Below are positions 23,268 through 36,293 of a DNA stretch of 64,000 nt, one piece after another. A program made the translations under genes and the position numbers. The stretch is from Brachyhypopomus gauderio (Eukaryota > Chordata > Actinopteri > Gymnotiformes > Hypopomidae), in the NCBI RefSeq assembly GCF_052324685.1, contig NW_027506902.1, positions 1,050,441 to 1,114,440 of the forward strand, in the 5' to 3' direction. Position 1 is the first letter of the stretch, and each line of letters begins with the position of its first letter. Below the pieces are notes generated by a model. That model had not been told where the DNA came from and did not search any database. It was given only the letters and a program-made list of their open reading frames with translations.

Positions 23268-24340
23268 AGAGAAAAACAGAGACTACCTTGTTGCTTTCTA
23301 TGTCTCACCGTGTGCAGCAGTGTGTTTGTGACAATAATTACACCCACAATAACTAGCTATATACCGGTTTTACTGGGCAATAACTAACGACTAACGATAA
23401 TATGATGCAAAATCAAGTAGTTTGTTTTTATACATCCGACTTTCGGCTGCACCTGCGTAGGGCAGCTGACTGAAAGAGGTGGGCCACCATCAGAAGGTGG
23501 TGCAGCCCATCAGAAGTTGGTGCAGCGCAAGTTAGAACACCTGAGCCTCTACGTACATGCCTCGGAATCGTCAAAACATATGCACACATACACTAACGAC
23601 TGTACGTTTGTCCTTACGGTTTGATCGCAGAATCCTCCAAGTGTCTATGACAAGTACAGTTCATACATGGTGACAACATTCTGATCAGCATACATTTTAA
23701 TGTACCTTACCTAGTCAGGAAGTGTTCAGGACTAATGTTATGCAGATTTACGCACCCCCGTTGCCGCACAAGTCTTTCTCCCGCACTCTCAAGGCGCTAA
23801 CTGAACATTTCTGCTTGATTTACACAACTGAAAACGCACTGTAAAAACCATGGCTTTGATCTGGCTAGCAAAAAAATGGCATATTGTTTCCCAGCTTTTA
23901 ACAAAAACAAGCTAACGCTGATGCTACCGCGATAGCTGCCCCAGTTAGCTCGCTGTCTGTCTTACCAACAAAGTCCGGCCTCCCCGCGCTGATTAGCTAG
24001 GTGTGCTAGCTAGTGATTTGCTCCAGGTCAAAGCTTGGCAAGCGCTGCATCCAGGGACCGGATCACATCAACGAATGTAGCTAGCACTACCCTAAACATA
24101 GCATTAGCTCCCTAAAGAACTCATCAGCAACAGCAGGTTTCGACGACTACGCTTTATTTCATTAAGCCGCGTATCTGCACTGGATAGGAAACTTCAGCGG
24201 GCGTGCTTAACTGAGAGAGCATCCGTTTGTCCAATCGGAGCTCGTTATACAGTGAGTGACAAGCTGAGGAAGGACCGCCCACTGCACATTTAAAACCGCG
24301 CCTCGCTGCGTGCAGGCAGCTTGGAACACGAGGAGCCTCC
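23268..24340 (-). promoter_or_regulatory. Candidate setdb1 5' UTR exon and promoter region
   Basis: On the minus strand a GCGCGGGGAGGCCGGACTTT stretch ends TTGTTG|GTAAGA at 23966, a good donor; it would splice to the acceptor at 23265 just before the ATG. Further upstream are a GC box (GGGCGG on minus, 24280-24275) and a CCAAT on plus (24231-24235), in locally GC-rich DNA. Between 23268 and 23960 is the presumed first intron. Start site not determined. Confidence 0.4.
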
Positions 24341-25337
24341 GTCTAATTAGTTACGCTCAGCAGAGAGGAATGGGTGGAAGTTACTTACTTTGGCTGTAAT
24401 TAAGTGTAAACATAGTGTACAATATCCTTTCACTTCAATCATCATTTTCATATTAAAAATCGTTTAAACGGTCTGTTACATGATATTGCTAATTGATATA
24501 CAATTATAATAAGGGTTCCGGATACACTCTTTTCATAACAGCCACAATATAGTACCCTCGCCTCTCTACCACACCATACCAAAGAAACGAGTAGTGTGGT
24601 GTAATGACCACATTCGCAATTTTAAACAGAACACTTTAAAGATAGAACACAAATGGCATTGCACTAAACTTGTAGTCTTCTAACATGTTTGGAAGGAGAG
24701 CCTTCTTAACTAAAGAAAGGTACTTAATCAGCACCTCTCTCTCTAAAATGTAAAAAACAATACCACATATTTATTATTTATTAGAATTGCCAACTGACTA
24801 CGACTAAATCTAGGACACCAAAGCCTAGATCACATCATAACATCACAGAGATCGAGACTTTTTTCAATGAGAAATTTAAGCACATTAGAGATAGCATTCA
24901 GAGTATTAATGAGGCATTGTACAGTTACATAGAAACCAAAACAATCAAACCAATAAAGGCACAAAAAGTTGACTCAATTCAAGTGCCTGAACTAACATTT
25001 CTGATCTGACCCTTACTTGCTTACTAGATACATTGCTCACACACACCTTAAATGTTTAAGTAAAGCAATGTAAAGAACTTCACATCAAATAATTTAAATA
25101 AGCAATAATCAGACCACTTATAGAAGACCAACCTCAATCCTTATTATATCAAACTACAGGTAATCTGAAATGTATTAAGGTGAACTCTTATAAGCACTGT
25201 GGATGCTGAATTTTTCTGCTCTTTGGCCTCACTCATCAGGGAAATTTGCGAATAGTCATCACACAAATACAGTGTGTCTATATATTTTGCCTTATATATA
25301 TTTGTCTACCCAGTCGCTCTATCAGACAAAGACAGCG
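24341..25337. other. Intergenic, nothing recognised
   Basis: AT-rich DNA with no supported gene. At about 24840-25000 it has an ITSFF-like degraded frame that could be an old LINE scrap; I cannot prove it. Confidence 0.35.
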
Positions 25338-25553
25338 CTGATCATAGTAGTTAATGCCCTGTTATTGGGCTGTGTCCGCTCATAGTAGTTAATGCCGTTA
25401 TTGGGCTGTGTCCACTCATAGTAGTTAATGCCGTTATTGGGCTGTGTCCGCTCATAGTAGTTAATGCCCTGTTAATGGGCTGTGTGTCTGATCATAGTAG
25501 TAAATGCCCTGTTATTGGGCTATGTGTCAGATCATAGAAGTTAACACTCTGTT
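25338..25553. repeat. Minisatellite, 36-40 bp unit, about 6 copies
   Basis: The word CATAGTAGTTAATGCC recurs at 25343, 25381, 25417, 25453, 25493 and (diverged) 25533, each followed by GTTATTGGGCTGTGT. One more copy lies at 27419-27455 beyond a LINE, so the array was split by that insertion. Confidence 0.85.
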
Positions 25554-27418
25554 CCCAAAGCGCTATTTTCCACAGTTAACAAGCTTTTAAGGCCTGCTAA
25601 TAACTTTGCCCTTACTCCATCATCAATGCTGTGTAGCAAATTCATGACATTTTTTGAAGAAAAAATTAGGAACATTCATGCTGACATAGCCCTCACAAAC
25701 TCCTCTTCTGACCCTGTTCAACAAAGTACCCCAGTCAGCTGTTGCTTTTCAACTTTTACTCCAGTGAATACCACCACAGTAGCGATGTACATCAAGTTCG
25801 CAAAACCAACCTTCTGTGTTTTGGATCCTCTGCCTACATGCCTGGTTAAAGTTTGTCTGCCCTCACTCTGTCCTCTCTTCACCAGGACTATTAACGCTTC
25901 CCTCGCCTCTGGCATTGTTCCCCCCTCACTGAAATTGGCTGCCATCACCCCTATCCTTAAAAGAAACCTGGTTTGGCTCCCGAGGACCTCAGTAATTACT
26001 GTCCCATATCCAACCTCCCTTTTCTCAGTAAGCTGTTTGAGCGTGTGTTTGCCACTCAATTAAAGGACTATTTATCATCTAATAATCTATTTGAGCAGTT
26101 CCAGTCTGGGTTTAGGAGTAACCACAGCACTGAAACTGCTTTTGTCCGAGTGATGAACGATCTTCTATTAGCAGCTGATTCTGGACTAGTTAACATCTTG
26201 GTTCTACTCGACCTCCCCACCGCAGTTCGACACAGTTTGCCACTCTACATTGCTGACCCGGCTGAAACTCTGGACTGGACTATCTGATAGAGTGCTATCA
26301 TGGTTTGAGTCGTACCTCTCTGACCGCCAGCTGTTTGTTTCCCTCAGCGGCTTTAGATCCACCTGCTCTGCTGTAAAGTCTGGAGTACTTCAAGGCTTGG
26401 TCCTTGGCCCACTTCTTTTTATAATCTACTTCCTCCCCCTTGGTAATATCATTCAACAGCATGGCCTCCAGTTCCACTGCTATGCTGACGACACCCACAT
26501 TTATGTCTGCTCCAAGCCCTCTGATCTACAACCTCTTGGATCCTTGCTCAGCTGTCTCTATGATGTCAATTCCTGGATGGCAAAGAACTTTCTCAACCCA
26601 AATAATAGCAAGTCTGAGGCCATTCTCACTGCCTCCTCACCCACTCTTCGGAAACTCGTTCAACCATCCATCTCAATTCCTGGATTCATTACAACCACAT
26701 CACCTACTGTCCATAATCTGGGTGTTATCTTGGACTCAGCTCTCACAATGGAAGCCCATATCAATAACATTACTAAAACATCGCTAAACTCCACCCTTCA
26801 CTCACTGACTCTGTGGCTGAAACTTGTTCATGCTTTTGTTACGAGTCGACTGGACTACTGCAATGCTCTGTTGGCTGGACTGCCGGCCAGTAAAATCAAG
26901 AAGCTCCAGCATGTGCAGAATTCTGCTGCCAGGGTCCTGACACGGTCTAAAGCATCTGAGCACATCACCCCAAAACTGATATCGCTTCACTGGCTACCCA
27001 TCCAATACCGCATTCAGTACAAGACATTACTCTTGGTCTTCCGTTCACTACAGAACCTGGCCCCCCCTTACCTGTCCTCGCTAGTTTCACGATACTGTCC
27101 TGCACATTCTCTCCGTTCCGCTGATGCTCACCTCTTGGTTGTTCCCTCAGTCCGGTTACAAGGGTTCGGTGAACGAGCCTTCAGCATTGTTGGCCCAAAG
27201 CTATGGAACTCCCTCCCCATTTCCCTGCGTTCCTGCACATCACTCAAGACTTTCAAATCGGAACTGAAAACACACCTGTTTCAGACTGCTTTTAATATCT
27301 CTTAATTGTTTTATATTATTTTCTGTTGTACCTGACCTTTTCTCTCATTTTATCTGTACAGTGTCCTTGGGTGTTATGAAAGGCGCTTTAAATAAAATTT
27401 ATTATTATTATTATTATT
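25554..27418 (+). mobile_element. L2-clade LINE, 5' truncated, with degraded reverse transcriptase
   Basis: Starting abruptly after CTGTT, the frames give LSNYCPISNLPFLSKLFERV, SGFRSNHSTETAFV, then after a frameshift near 26230 a long frame (26250-27305) with GLVLGPLLFIIYFLPLG, the catalytic YADDTHIY, SRLDYCNALLAGLP, ITPKLISLHWLPIQYRIQYK and PKLWNSLPISLR. The order is typical of L2/CR1 polymerases. The 3' end AAGGCGCTTTAAATAAA is followed by an (ATT)n tail. CTGTT flanks both ends (25549-25553 and 27419-27423). At least two frameshifts (near 25970 and 26230) make it inactive; the endonuclease is missing. Confidence 0.9.
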
Positions 27419-27455
27419 CTGTTATTGGGCTATGTGTCAGATCATAATAATTAAC

Positions 27456-28842
27456 ACCTGGCGATACACCTGGTCCTGATGTTAAGCTGTTACTGAGCCT
27501 CAACTTATCTAAGCTGCTATAGATCCTCCCACCACCATCCTAGATTTAGATACGCTTTGATAGTAAATACAGTATAGAAAAAAACGAACAATGTTCTCAT
27601 GCGTGCATACAGCGTGAGAAAGAGCCATCGCGTTGCCGAGATGGGCTGTGGTAGAGGTTGCGCTGCCTCAGCTTATTGTACACAACACACCATTGTGCTG
27701 CCACTGCTCCTCCGCACACAGTGCGAAATAAAAAAAAAAAGTTGGTTGTAACTCCGGTCCGTCATTAACCAGACCCGTTGTTAAGCGGAGACTCAATGTA
27801 TATGCATTTCAAAAGAACAGGTCTGTCACTACTTTAGAATACATGAAAATTAAACATCATCAAAGGTAAACGCTTGATCTTATAAACAAGCCATAGCAAA
27901 TCTTTTTGACTTCGGGAATTCATCAGACCTAGGACGGTGCTCCAGTAATGATACCAAATTGGTATTGATCTCCCTAGTGTACAAGAATTCCTCATATTTT
28001 ACAGATTATGAAGAGTATTGGAAAGATCCTGAATTATGTCTAGCCACAAAATAGCCTTACCCAACAACTTGGACAGGATACCCCATAAATAACTTTTTGT
28101 ACCAGATGTATGTGTATGATTCTTTTGTCCCGGCCAAACATAAACTTGGTATGTGTCCTCTTGTCTTGATACCGCAACCTTACAGAACCAGGTTTAGTTA
28201 CATCACTGCCTTCTAGTTCTACTCCTGTTATTGGTTTTAGTCCAGTAATATTTTAGATTTTTCATAAATCTCTATTATGTTTGTGTGCTGAGATTTTATT
28301 TCTGTACACATCTGTAAGGAATCAGACAAGAGGACATATGATGGATTAATTTGGCATTCCTTGGTGTTGCAGTTTGCACAGAAACGCACCTCGTGTCTTT
28401 GTTTGTGGTTTTGTTTCAATGTTTGACATCATGGGTGAAAGGCAATGCAGACACATGCAGAACCGGATTGAAAATGCGTAGTATTAATGAAAGGGCAAAT
28501 CCAAAAAAATAAGCAGAGTTAAAGCCCAGTCCAGTATCCAAACCAGGGCAAACAACCAGCATCAAATCAAAAAAGGGCTAGGCAAAAGACACAATCCAAG
28601 AGAACAGGCAAAACATCCATAATGACAAGTCAATAGAAGTAACTGCTTGGTATGCAGTCAAAATACATTGGAATTGGCAATACTTCGCAACGACAAAATG
28701 AAATGGGAAATGTTAAATAGGGTAAGTAAGATGGGGTACAGGTGAACTCAATATTCTGGTGATGAAGATCTATGGGGATAGCATGTAACCTTCTGGGACT
28801 TGTGGTCCTTAGATGCACAGAACGTGACACCGTGTTTGTGTT
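27456..28842. other. Intergenic, unclassified, possible dispersed repeat
   Basis: No gene seen. The stretch at about 28430-28800 (AAGGGCAAATCC, AACCAGGGCAAACAACCAGC) has the look of a dispersed fish repeat. A poly-A run followed by GTTAAGCGGAGACTC lies near 27730-27790. Confidence 0.35.
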
Positions 28843-30965
28843 TTGTTCACGCCCCTATACAGTGAGGCTGGGGATCTGCTGACCTCAACTGGGGAGGTTA
28901 TTAGGCCATGGAAGGAATACTTTGAGGATTTTCTCAACCCCACCATCACACCTTCCATTGTGAAGCAGAACTGGGGGACTCAGGCAAGAGTTTGCCCCTT
29001 AACTCAGGCTGAGGTGATCAGGGTAGTGAAACTCCTTGGCGGCAAGGCTCCAGGGGTGGATGAGGTCCGCCCTGAGTTCCTGAGGCTCTGGATGTTGTGG
29101 GACTGTCCTGGCTGACATGTCTTTGCATTGTGTGGAACTTTTTAAGAAAGGGGGCCAGAGGGTATGCTCCAACTATCAGGGGATCATACTCCTCAGCCTC
29201 CCCAGTAAGTTCTATGCAAGGGTACTGGACAAGAGAGTCCAGACGATAGTTGAATCTCAGTTACAAGAGGAACAATGTGGACCAGCTTTTTATTCATGCA
29301 AGGGTCCTAGAGGCGCATGGTAGTTTGCTCAACCAGTCCACATGTGTTTTGTAGATTTGGAGAATGTATTCAACCGTGTCCCTTGGGAATTCCTCTGGTG
29401 GATGCAAAATGTACAAATGGAGCAGGAGCTTGGTTCCCAGGCCGGCAGTAAGTCAGACTGGTTTCCAGTTGGGGTTGGACTCCATCAGGGCTGCCTTTTG
29501 TCACCGATTCAGTTCATAACTTTAAAAGCATAGCGAAGTGGCGGAGGGGGTTTGGATTGGTGGCCTCAGGATTCCACGTCTCCTTTTTGCCGATGTTGTG
29601 GTCTCACAGAGTCAGTTTACAGCTGAGTTTGAGACGGCTGGTATGAAAATCAGCACCTCTAAAGCCCGGTTCACACTACACGATTTTAGGCTGGTTTTTC
29701 AGTCGCCGACAGAAACTGTGGTCGGAGGCAAATCGGCGATCACGCGTCGCTCGCTCAGTCGTGTAGTGTGAACTGCTGAAAGACGCTCGCCGAGCAGTCG
29801 CCGACTCGTCGCAGACGACCGGCAGATATCTAGCATGTTTAATATCTAGCCCAGTCGGCGACTGAGAGTCGGCAGCAGCGTCTAGCTACAGCCAATGGGA
29901 ACGCGGAGAGAGAACCGCAGCACCGCTGAAGATATCTCTGAAGAATGTAAAAAACTTTCAATACTTTCAAAACAGTAACCCAGCAAACACACAAAATCCT
30001 CACCTTTCTTACAACTTTACTACAACACTGTGTTTAAGTTATTGTGACAGCACTGGAGAAATAGTGCGATTGATTATATTTATGTTCACTTGGAACTATG
30101 GAGTGTTTAAACGGTAAAAAAAATAATAATAACGAAAATGTGGAGTACATGTACATTGTTTTTTTTTCTTCTACGTGGTGTTGCTGGTTCTCGCGAGAGT
30201 TTCGTTTCGTGTTCTCGCGTTTTTGGACGGCAGCCAGATGAGTCGGCGATTCCCCAGTCGTTTAATTCGTGAGCCCGCGTCACCGATCAGTCATGTAGTG
30301 TGAAAGCCACAACAACTGAAAGACTCGCGATTACAGCACAACCAGTCGTGTAGTGCGAACGGCACAAAAACCTGACGACTGAAAAGTCGTGTAGTGTGAA
30401 CCAGGCTTAACACTGAGAGCATAGTATTTAGTCGGACAAGGGTGGAGTGCCCTCTCTATATCAGGAGTGAGTCCTTGCCTCAAGTGGAGGAGTTCAAGTA
30501 TCTCGGGTTCTTATTGACAAGTGAGGGAAGGTTGTGATGGGAGGTTGACAGGCGGATCGGTGCAGCGGCTGCAGTGATGCGGATGCTGTACTGGATCATT
30601 GTGGTGAGGAGAGAGCTGAGCCAAAATGCAAAGCTCTTGATTCACTGATCAATCTACATTCTGACTCTCACCTATGGTCACAAGCTTGGGTAGCACCCGA
30701 AAGAATGATGTTGAGAATAAAAGCGGCTAAAATTAGTTTCCTCCACAGTGTGTCCAGGCTATTCCTTAGAGATAAGGTAAGGAGTATGGTAATTTGGGAG
30801 AGACTCAGAGTAGAGCTGCTGCTCCTCCATGTAGAGAGGAGCCAGTTTGGGCATCTGGTTAGGATGACCCCATGTTGCCTCCTTGGCATGTCCAACTGGG
30901 AGGAGACCCCAGGGACGTGCCAGGACATACTGGAGAAATTATATCTCTTGGCTGTCCTGGGAATT
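28843..30965 (+). mobile_element. RTE-like LINE fragment, interrupted by a Harbinger MITE
   Basis: Frames give WKEYFEDFLNPT, GGKAPGVDEVRPEFLR, KKGGQRVCSNYQGIILLSLP, MCFVDLENVFNRVPWEFLWW, VGVGLHQGCLLSP, LLFADVVV (catalytic FADD altered to FADV) and, beyond the MITE, EEFKYLGF-like and RIKAAKISFLHSVSRLFLRD, LLLHVERSQFGHLVRM. This is the order of the RTE/Rex-type polymerase. Many stops and frame changes; 5' truncated. The MITE sits at 29663-30407. Confidence 0.85.
29663..30407. mobile_element. PIF/Harbinger-type MITE, 745 bp, inside the RTE LINE
   Basis: Left terminus AGCCCGGTTCACACTACACG and right terminus, reversed, AGCCTGGTTCACACTACACG: 1 mismatch in 20. TAA is duplicated at 29660-29662 and 30408-30410, the 3-bp TWA duplication of PIF/Harbinger. 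The interior has many CAGTCG/CGACTG words in inverted pairs and no coding frame. The LINE sequence resumes directly after it. Confidence 0.85.
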
Positions 30966-31075
30966 CCTCGCTATCCCCTTGTAGGTACAATGCCAAACCA
31001 GTAGGTGGCAGCACCACCAGCAATACATGGAACAAACTTGCTTAGATGGAAGAAGTAGGGTGTGTAAAATACATG

Positions 31076-31504
31076 GGCTGTGTTCGAAATAGCCTACTAC
31101 ATACTACTGGCGTACTGATCGAGCCCCAAATCAGTATGCCGTATGCAGTATGTGACCAAAATGAAATTTTCCAGTACACGAAACATACCCGGATGACCTA
31201 CTACTTCTGCAAAATATTCCAGTACGCGAACAGAGCTATCTTCGTGGTGTAACCTTGTAAATCCTGTAAAGCGCTTTGTGACAACATATGTTGTGAAAAG
31301 CACTATACAAATATATTTGATTTGATTTGTGTACTGCATCCCATCATGCAACACCATGTTCACGTGACCCTGTAGTATGCTTTGCTTTTGTAGCATACTG
31401 GAAACTGTACTGCATACTACTACGAGGACCAGTATGCAGTATCCAGCATAAACTGAGTCCAGTATGCAGTATCCAGTATGTAGTAGTCTATTTCGAACAG
31501 AGCC
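31076..31504. mobile_element. MITE with TIR GGCTGTGTTCGAAATAG, containing another repeat
   Basis: Left GGCTGTGTTCGAAATAGCCT and right, reversed, GGCTCTGTTCGAAATAGACT are inverted. Inner parts repeat CAGTATGCAGTAT and CTACTACATACTAC words. A short piece of the AAATATATTTGATTTG/GTTGTGAAAAGC family (as at 40.0 and 50.4 kb) is embedded at about 31249-31325. Duplication at the ends is at best CATGG. Confidence 0.75.
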
Positions 31505-31509
31505 ATGGA

Positions 31510-32209
31510 ATTCAGGTGTTAAAATACCTTGATCAGCAGAGCCATCTCTCTCTCTCTCCCCCTCCCTCTCTCTGGTTCTCCCCATTAAGAGCATGTGAGT
31601 GTTAGTAGAATTAATAACAAACAGCTGAAAGTCGTACTTCTTTAATTAACAACCCTAAGTTACGGTGGAATCCAACAACTGACTGACCGGCATTACCGTG
31701 GAAATAGATTCACCAATTACTTTTTAGTTATTAAGCCTGGCCATTACCTTTTTCAGTTCCATTTTAGTTGCTTTGTTCTCAAAAGGAGAACCAAGATAAC
31801 AAATCCCACTTACGTGAGCATAACCACATATCTTACTCTCCTTCTCTTTCTACTCTTACTACTAGATTCACATACACACTAGATGTTTAGTCTTCACTGT
31901 AAATATACCAATCCTCATTGTTGATGCTGTTTGTCTTAGAATAGTTGGTTTTAAATAAATGTACCATTTATTTTCACCAAGTTGTCTTTGTTGATATTCA
32001 AAAAGTGTTTGTTGCCAAAATCTCCAAAGAATTCAGTTATGTAAATCGTTCAGACACAAAACCATTAATTACCTAATTTAGTTGAGAATTAAATACTGTT
32101 ATTTCGGTTTTGATTTGAACATTAGACCGATTCTAATAAATGGTTTTAATTAATGAGACTAATTAGGATTAAATAAATTATATCTACTTACAGGATTAGT
32201 AGGTGAAAC
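31510..32209. other. Intergenic, nothing recognised
   Basis: AT-rich with a (TC)n patch at 31545-31575. No supported gene or element end. Confidence 0.35.
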
Positions 32210-32217
32210 CCCTACAC

Positions 32218-33233
32218 CAGGGGTGGGCAATACATTTTTACAAGGAGCCACATGAGAAAACTGAATTGTGTCAGAGGGCTACACCAAAGATAACTTGAAA
32301 ACGTAATTCTACTCAACTTTCTTCCATTGTAAAATGCATCAAATTATATATTTTGAATAGCTGGTACTGGTAAAAATATTCTGTAAATATGTATAATTAG
32401 GCTATGTGAAATTGTGGTGTAGAGGTCAAATAAGAAAACACAAACAATCATTGAATCAGTGCAATTAATTTCTTAATTAAAATCATTCATCATTCATATC
32501 CACAAAATGAAAAACAACAAACAGCTGAACAAGTTTATAGGAATACAGCGATGTCCTCAACCCGCCTTGTTACGGTGCGTCAGAAGAGCGACTCGTTCTC
32601 AAACACGGCTTTTTTCTCCAGACATATCAGTGCAACAGAGTCCAATAAGCACTCCTTATTGAACTCGCCGTCAGAAAATGCCTTACTTTTTGTAAGATTT
32701 TGTGTGAAACTGACGGCTGCATCTCTGGGGGTCTGAAGTTTGGTAAAAAGGCCTTGTTGGGTTTGCAGTATGGCTAGCAATGCATCAAACTCCTTTTCAT
32801 GCTCTTCATCAGTCGAATTTCTGTATTTCTCATTCTTGGTGGTATAGTGACAATTCAAATGATAACCTTTCAACACAGCAAGCTGTGTACCACAAATTAA
32901 GCACATAGCGTTATTTTTTTCATTTCTGTAAAGAAATACTTGGCAGTCCATGTCTTGTTAAAAACGTGGCATTCCTTGTAAATTTTCTTTTTGCGTGAGC
33001 TGCATCTTGGGGTAATCTGGCAAGCATCACTTGTCGCTGTTCACCTACAGTGGTCCTGCTTCACGCACAGCTCATGCACGTACGTCCACACGTAGTAACA
33101 CAAATATAGAGCTTTCAAAATAAAAGCAGCACAGTTGTATTGCATGCACGACACAGATATTTGTGTAATTTATGTTGTAATTTACGCACAAAGAGCCGGA
33201 TGTGGCCCGCAGGCCGTAGTTTGCACAGGTCTG
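32218..33233 (-). mobile_element. hAT transposon, internally deleted, BED-domain ORF fragment
   Basis: Starts CAGGGGTGGGCAA and ends in TTTGCACAGGTCTG, with the 8-bp duplication CCCTACAC at 32210-32217 and 33234-33241. On minus, 32951-32580 encodes CLICGTQLAVLKGYHLNCHY then HEKEFDALLAILQTQQGLFT and TLTKSKAFSDGEF-like words, matching the N-terminus of hAT transposases related to GTF2IRD2/ZBED-like proteins. The catalytic domain is missing. Confidence 0.85.
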
Positions 33234-33245
33234 CCCTACACCCTC

Positions 33246-33356
33246 AGAAGAGTTAGAAGAGGTGGCCGGGGAGAGGGAAACCTGGGCCTCTTTGCTTAGG
33301 CTACTGCCCCCATGACCCGGACCCGAATAAGCGGATGAACATGAATGGATGGATGG
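33246..33356 (+). mobile_element. RTE-like LINE 3' end
   Basis: The sequence reads GAAGAGGTGGCCGGGGAGAG, GGGAAACCTGGGCCTCTTTG, CTGCCCCCATGACCCGGACC, then AAGCGGATGAACATGAATGG and a GGAT tail. This matches the end of the RTE-like LINE class seen at 29-31 kb. The hAT element lies just upstream of it. Confidence 0.7.
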
Positions 33357-33818
33357 AAAACCGTTTTCAAACTAGTTCTAGGTATTTCATCCTATTGCTC
33401 CAACAGAACATTTAAATAGTGGACTTCATTGATATTTTTCAAAACACAAAAGTGGCGATATTTTGTTGCAAGTGTCTTTTTAGTGCAAATTACTTGAACA
33501 CAAGTTCTCAATTAGAATGATCTTAATAGTCCATGAATGAGCAGCTGTGGTACTCTGTACTGTTTCACAAGAAAAATCCTTAGCAGGATCCAAATAGAAA
33601 GGAGGCATCATTATCATTATAAAAATGTCTCGGATGAATCAGGAGAGTAATTGGGTTTGGTCTTTACACTATTCTCTATACAGTGTACACATGAAGCTTC
33701 ACTGCAAACAAATATGCTTAAACATATTTCCTGGAAACTTTACAAATTGGCAGAAAAACACCATGTTGCTGAAATGTTGACAGTTTGTGCTGGGATCTTG
33801 TTCTTAGTTTGACTAGAT

Positions 33819-34210
33819 CAGGGGTGGCCAAACTTGTTGATTGCAGGCCACAATGGGGTCTAAAATTTGACAGAGGGGCCAGGTAAGGAGCATTTTGCAA
33901 TTTTATTCATTTTTGTACACTTCAATTGAAGTTAAATCAACATTTACTGGAAAAAGATCAATGGAATGAAAAAGATCAATGTTACTTAAACAACAGTTAA
34001 AAGACGCTCCTCCAAACTTTCCATATGCATTTTTTCATAACACAGTAGAGAAACTGCCAACCTATGAGCAGTAGCCGCTCGTCTTTGTTTACTGCTTGCT
34101 AGCGTAGTTTGCGTGCTTCGTAGCAAAGTGACGACTGATATTGTATTCTCTGAAAACTGCTACCGCTTCGTGGCATATCAGACATACAGCCCTTGATTGG
34201 ACCTAGGACG
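33819..34210. mobile_element. hAT-type terminal fragment
   Basis: Begins CAGGGGTGGCCAAACTTGTT with a GGCCACAATGGGG interior; similar to hAT-Charlie ends. No convincing right terminus was found (approximate end given). Confidence 0.5.
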
Positions 34211-36200
34211 AGCCATAGTGTGTGGTTGCTTCTCTTTACAACTTGAGTAAACCCAGGGAAATAATAATTACTAATTGTACTGGTTAAAAAGATTTGTTCT
34301 TAATTTTTTCCTCCTGGGAAATTATCAATATGACAAATCAGATTCATAATGTTATTTTTGGAATATTGCCAGATTGTAGGAAAGAGGTCTCTGTAGCATA
34401 GACTTCCATTGTATTCAGGTGAGGGAGGAGGAAATGTAGGCATTTGATATTGATGAATGGTAAATCAGCACTGGAATTGGTATGCTGCATATAATACACA
34501 CTAACGTTGTTGCTCCTTCAGATGACTAAATATTGTCTGACTAAATGTTATATGAGAGACATATTGGCTTACTATGAAATAAATTAGCACACGTCTAGGT
34601 CATGGCTGCAGATGTCAGCTTTCACGTACCTTGTATACTGTGTTATTCCTTGGATGTTCAGAAAAATCCTGGATGATACTGGAGATGGTGGCATCTCAAT
34701 CGCTGGTTCTATAAATAGAGGCATCTTCTGTAATGAGGGCCTTATGTCTTCTTTTGCATTAATAGCACTCTTTTGTCACTCTCTTCTGACCCAACTGTAG
34801 TTGCTTTTTCAAGTCCAGGTTTTAAACAAAGATATTTTTTCCAAATGCACCTTTACAAGTTCACCTGCCACATCAAGGTTTTTAAGAAGCATAAGGCAAG
34901 CATTTAAACCAACATGAAGTGATTCAGGTAAACATGTGGGTATGAACATGATGTCCTTGTATTTTTTTCCTGGGCACCTGTTTTTGCAACCCTCTGAAAG
35001 TCTTGTGCATATACAGAGTAGTTGTGCCTAGCCAAATCAGTTCTATCGAAAGCAGACAACGTATTCCAGTGAGAAAATGTTTAATTTTCCAGACATCTCA
35101 TGAGTCCCGGGAACGTACTACAATCTCACGTTCAGTATAGAGAGTCACGCGATATGCCATTGAGCGCTAGCAACAACACTTCTTTTCATCATACTTCAAC
35201 AGACAATTGTTTGCAATGGTGTAGATCCCTTTAACATGGAATACTCTTACATTCCCACTTCTTCATATTCAAATGTTGATATGAGCGCGTCTTTCCCAGA
35301 ACTTGGTTGAGTGAGTAAGGCCTTTTGAGAGTTGAGCAGGTGTGTGTGCTAGTCTTTGTAGTAATATCAATGCAGTAAAATTGATATTAATTACTTATCA
35401 AAGAACAGGACTAACTCTAATTCTACAAACTAAAATGGGAGGCAAGATACCTTTGCAACAATGAGGTAGAGCAAATTAAGGGAGATTAAATGAACTCACA
35501 TACTAAACAGATGTCAGGCTTATAAAGGCGTAAATACTTAATTCTTGGATTTCCATTAGTGTTGATACCTCCATGAAAGTCCAGGCACATTCCCTTTAGG
35601 GTTAGAACGGCCCATTGTCCACTAGGTTTCAATATTTAAGTATTGATCTAAGGGTGTTGTGAGAAAGGAGGGACTAGCTGTCATGCTTAGTTCATAGTTC
35701 AAGTTAAGGCATTTCCCTCCAGTTGGGAACAAAAGAATGAAAGAACTAAGACATAGAACCATGCCAAGGATAGAAAAAAATTATTTGCACTTCATGCAGG
35801 AAGGAGTTCGCTTATCACAGGAGTAATTTCACCCTTGTTATCACCTCAACGCAAAACATGTTGGGGCTAGCGCGCAGGTCAGTAATGTTAACTTAGCTGC
35901 TAAATGTGATAGTATTCCTAATGAGCAAACAGTTTCGCCAGTCAACACTGGACCAAATGTTGGGGTTCACATTCAGAAACAATGTCAAAGTCCACGTCAG
36001 ATAAATTGACCAATTTGTCGAGATGGATTGCTGTGGACTATAGACCGCTTACTCTGGTCGAAGATAAAGTGCTGTTTTCTGCACTCATCTATTGGTCTGT
36101 ATAGTAGACTGGTGGGAAATTATCATCCAAACTTAAATTAATATTTCTCATGCTAAATATTGAAATGTCATAAAATGTGATTAATTTCGATGAATTGATT
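34211..36200. other. Intergenic, unassigned AT-rich DNA
   Basis: Long stretch with no exon or transposon hallmark that I can support. Its short frames look random. Confidence 0.35.
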
Positions 36201-36203
36201 ACA

Positions 36204-36223
36204 AAGCTTCTAATTAATTAGAC

Positions 36224-36293
<70 letters not shown>

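Noticed and set aside
25338-25553. CRISPR-like array
   Set aside because: Unit is tandem without unique spacers, in a vertebrate genome; it is a minisatellite.
34612-34800. Plus-strand frame MSAFTYLVYCVIPWMFRKIL
   Set aside because: Only a hydrophobic stretch in AT-rich DNA, no homology recognised.
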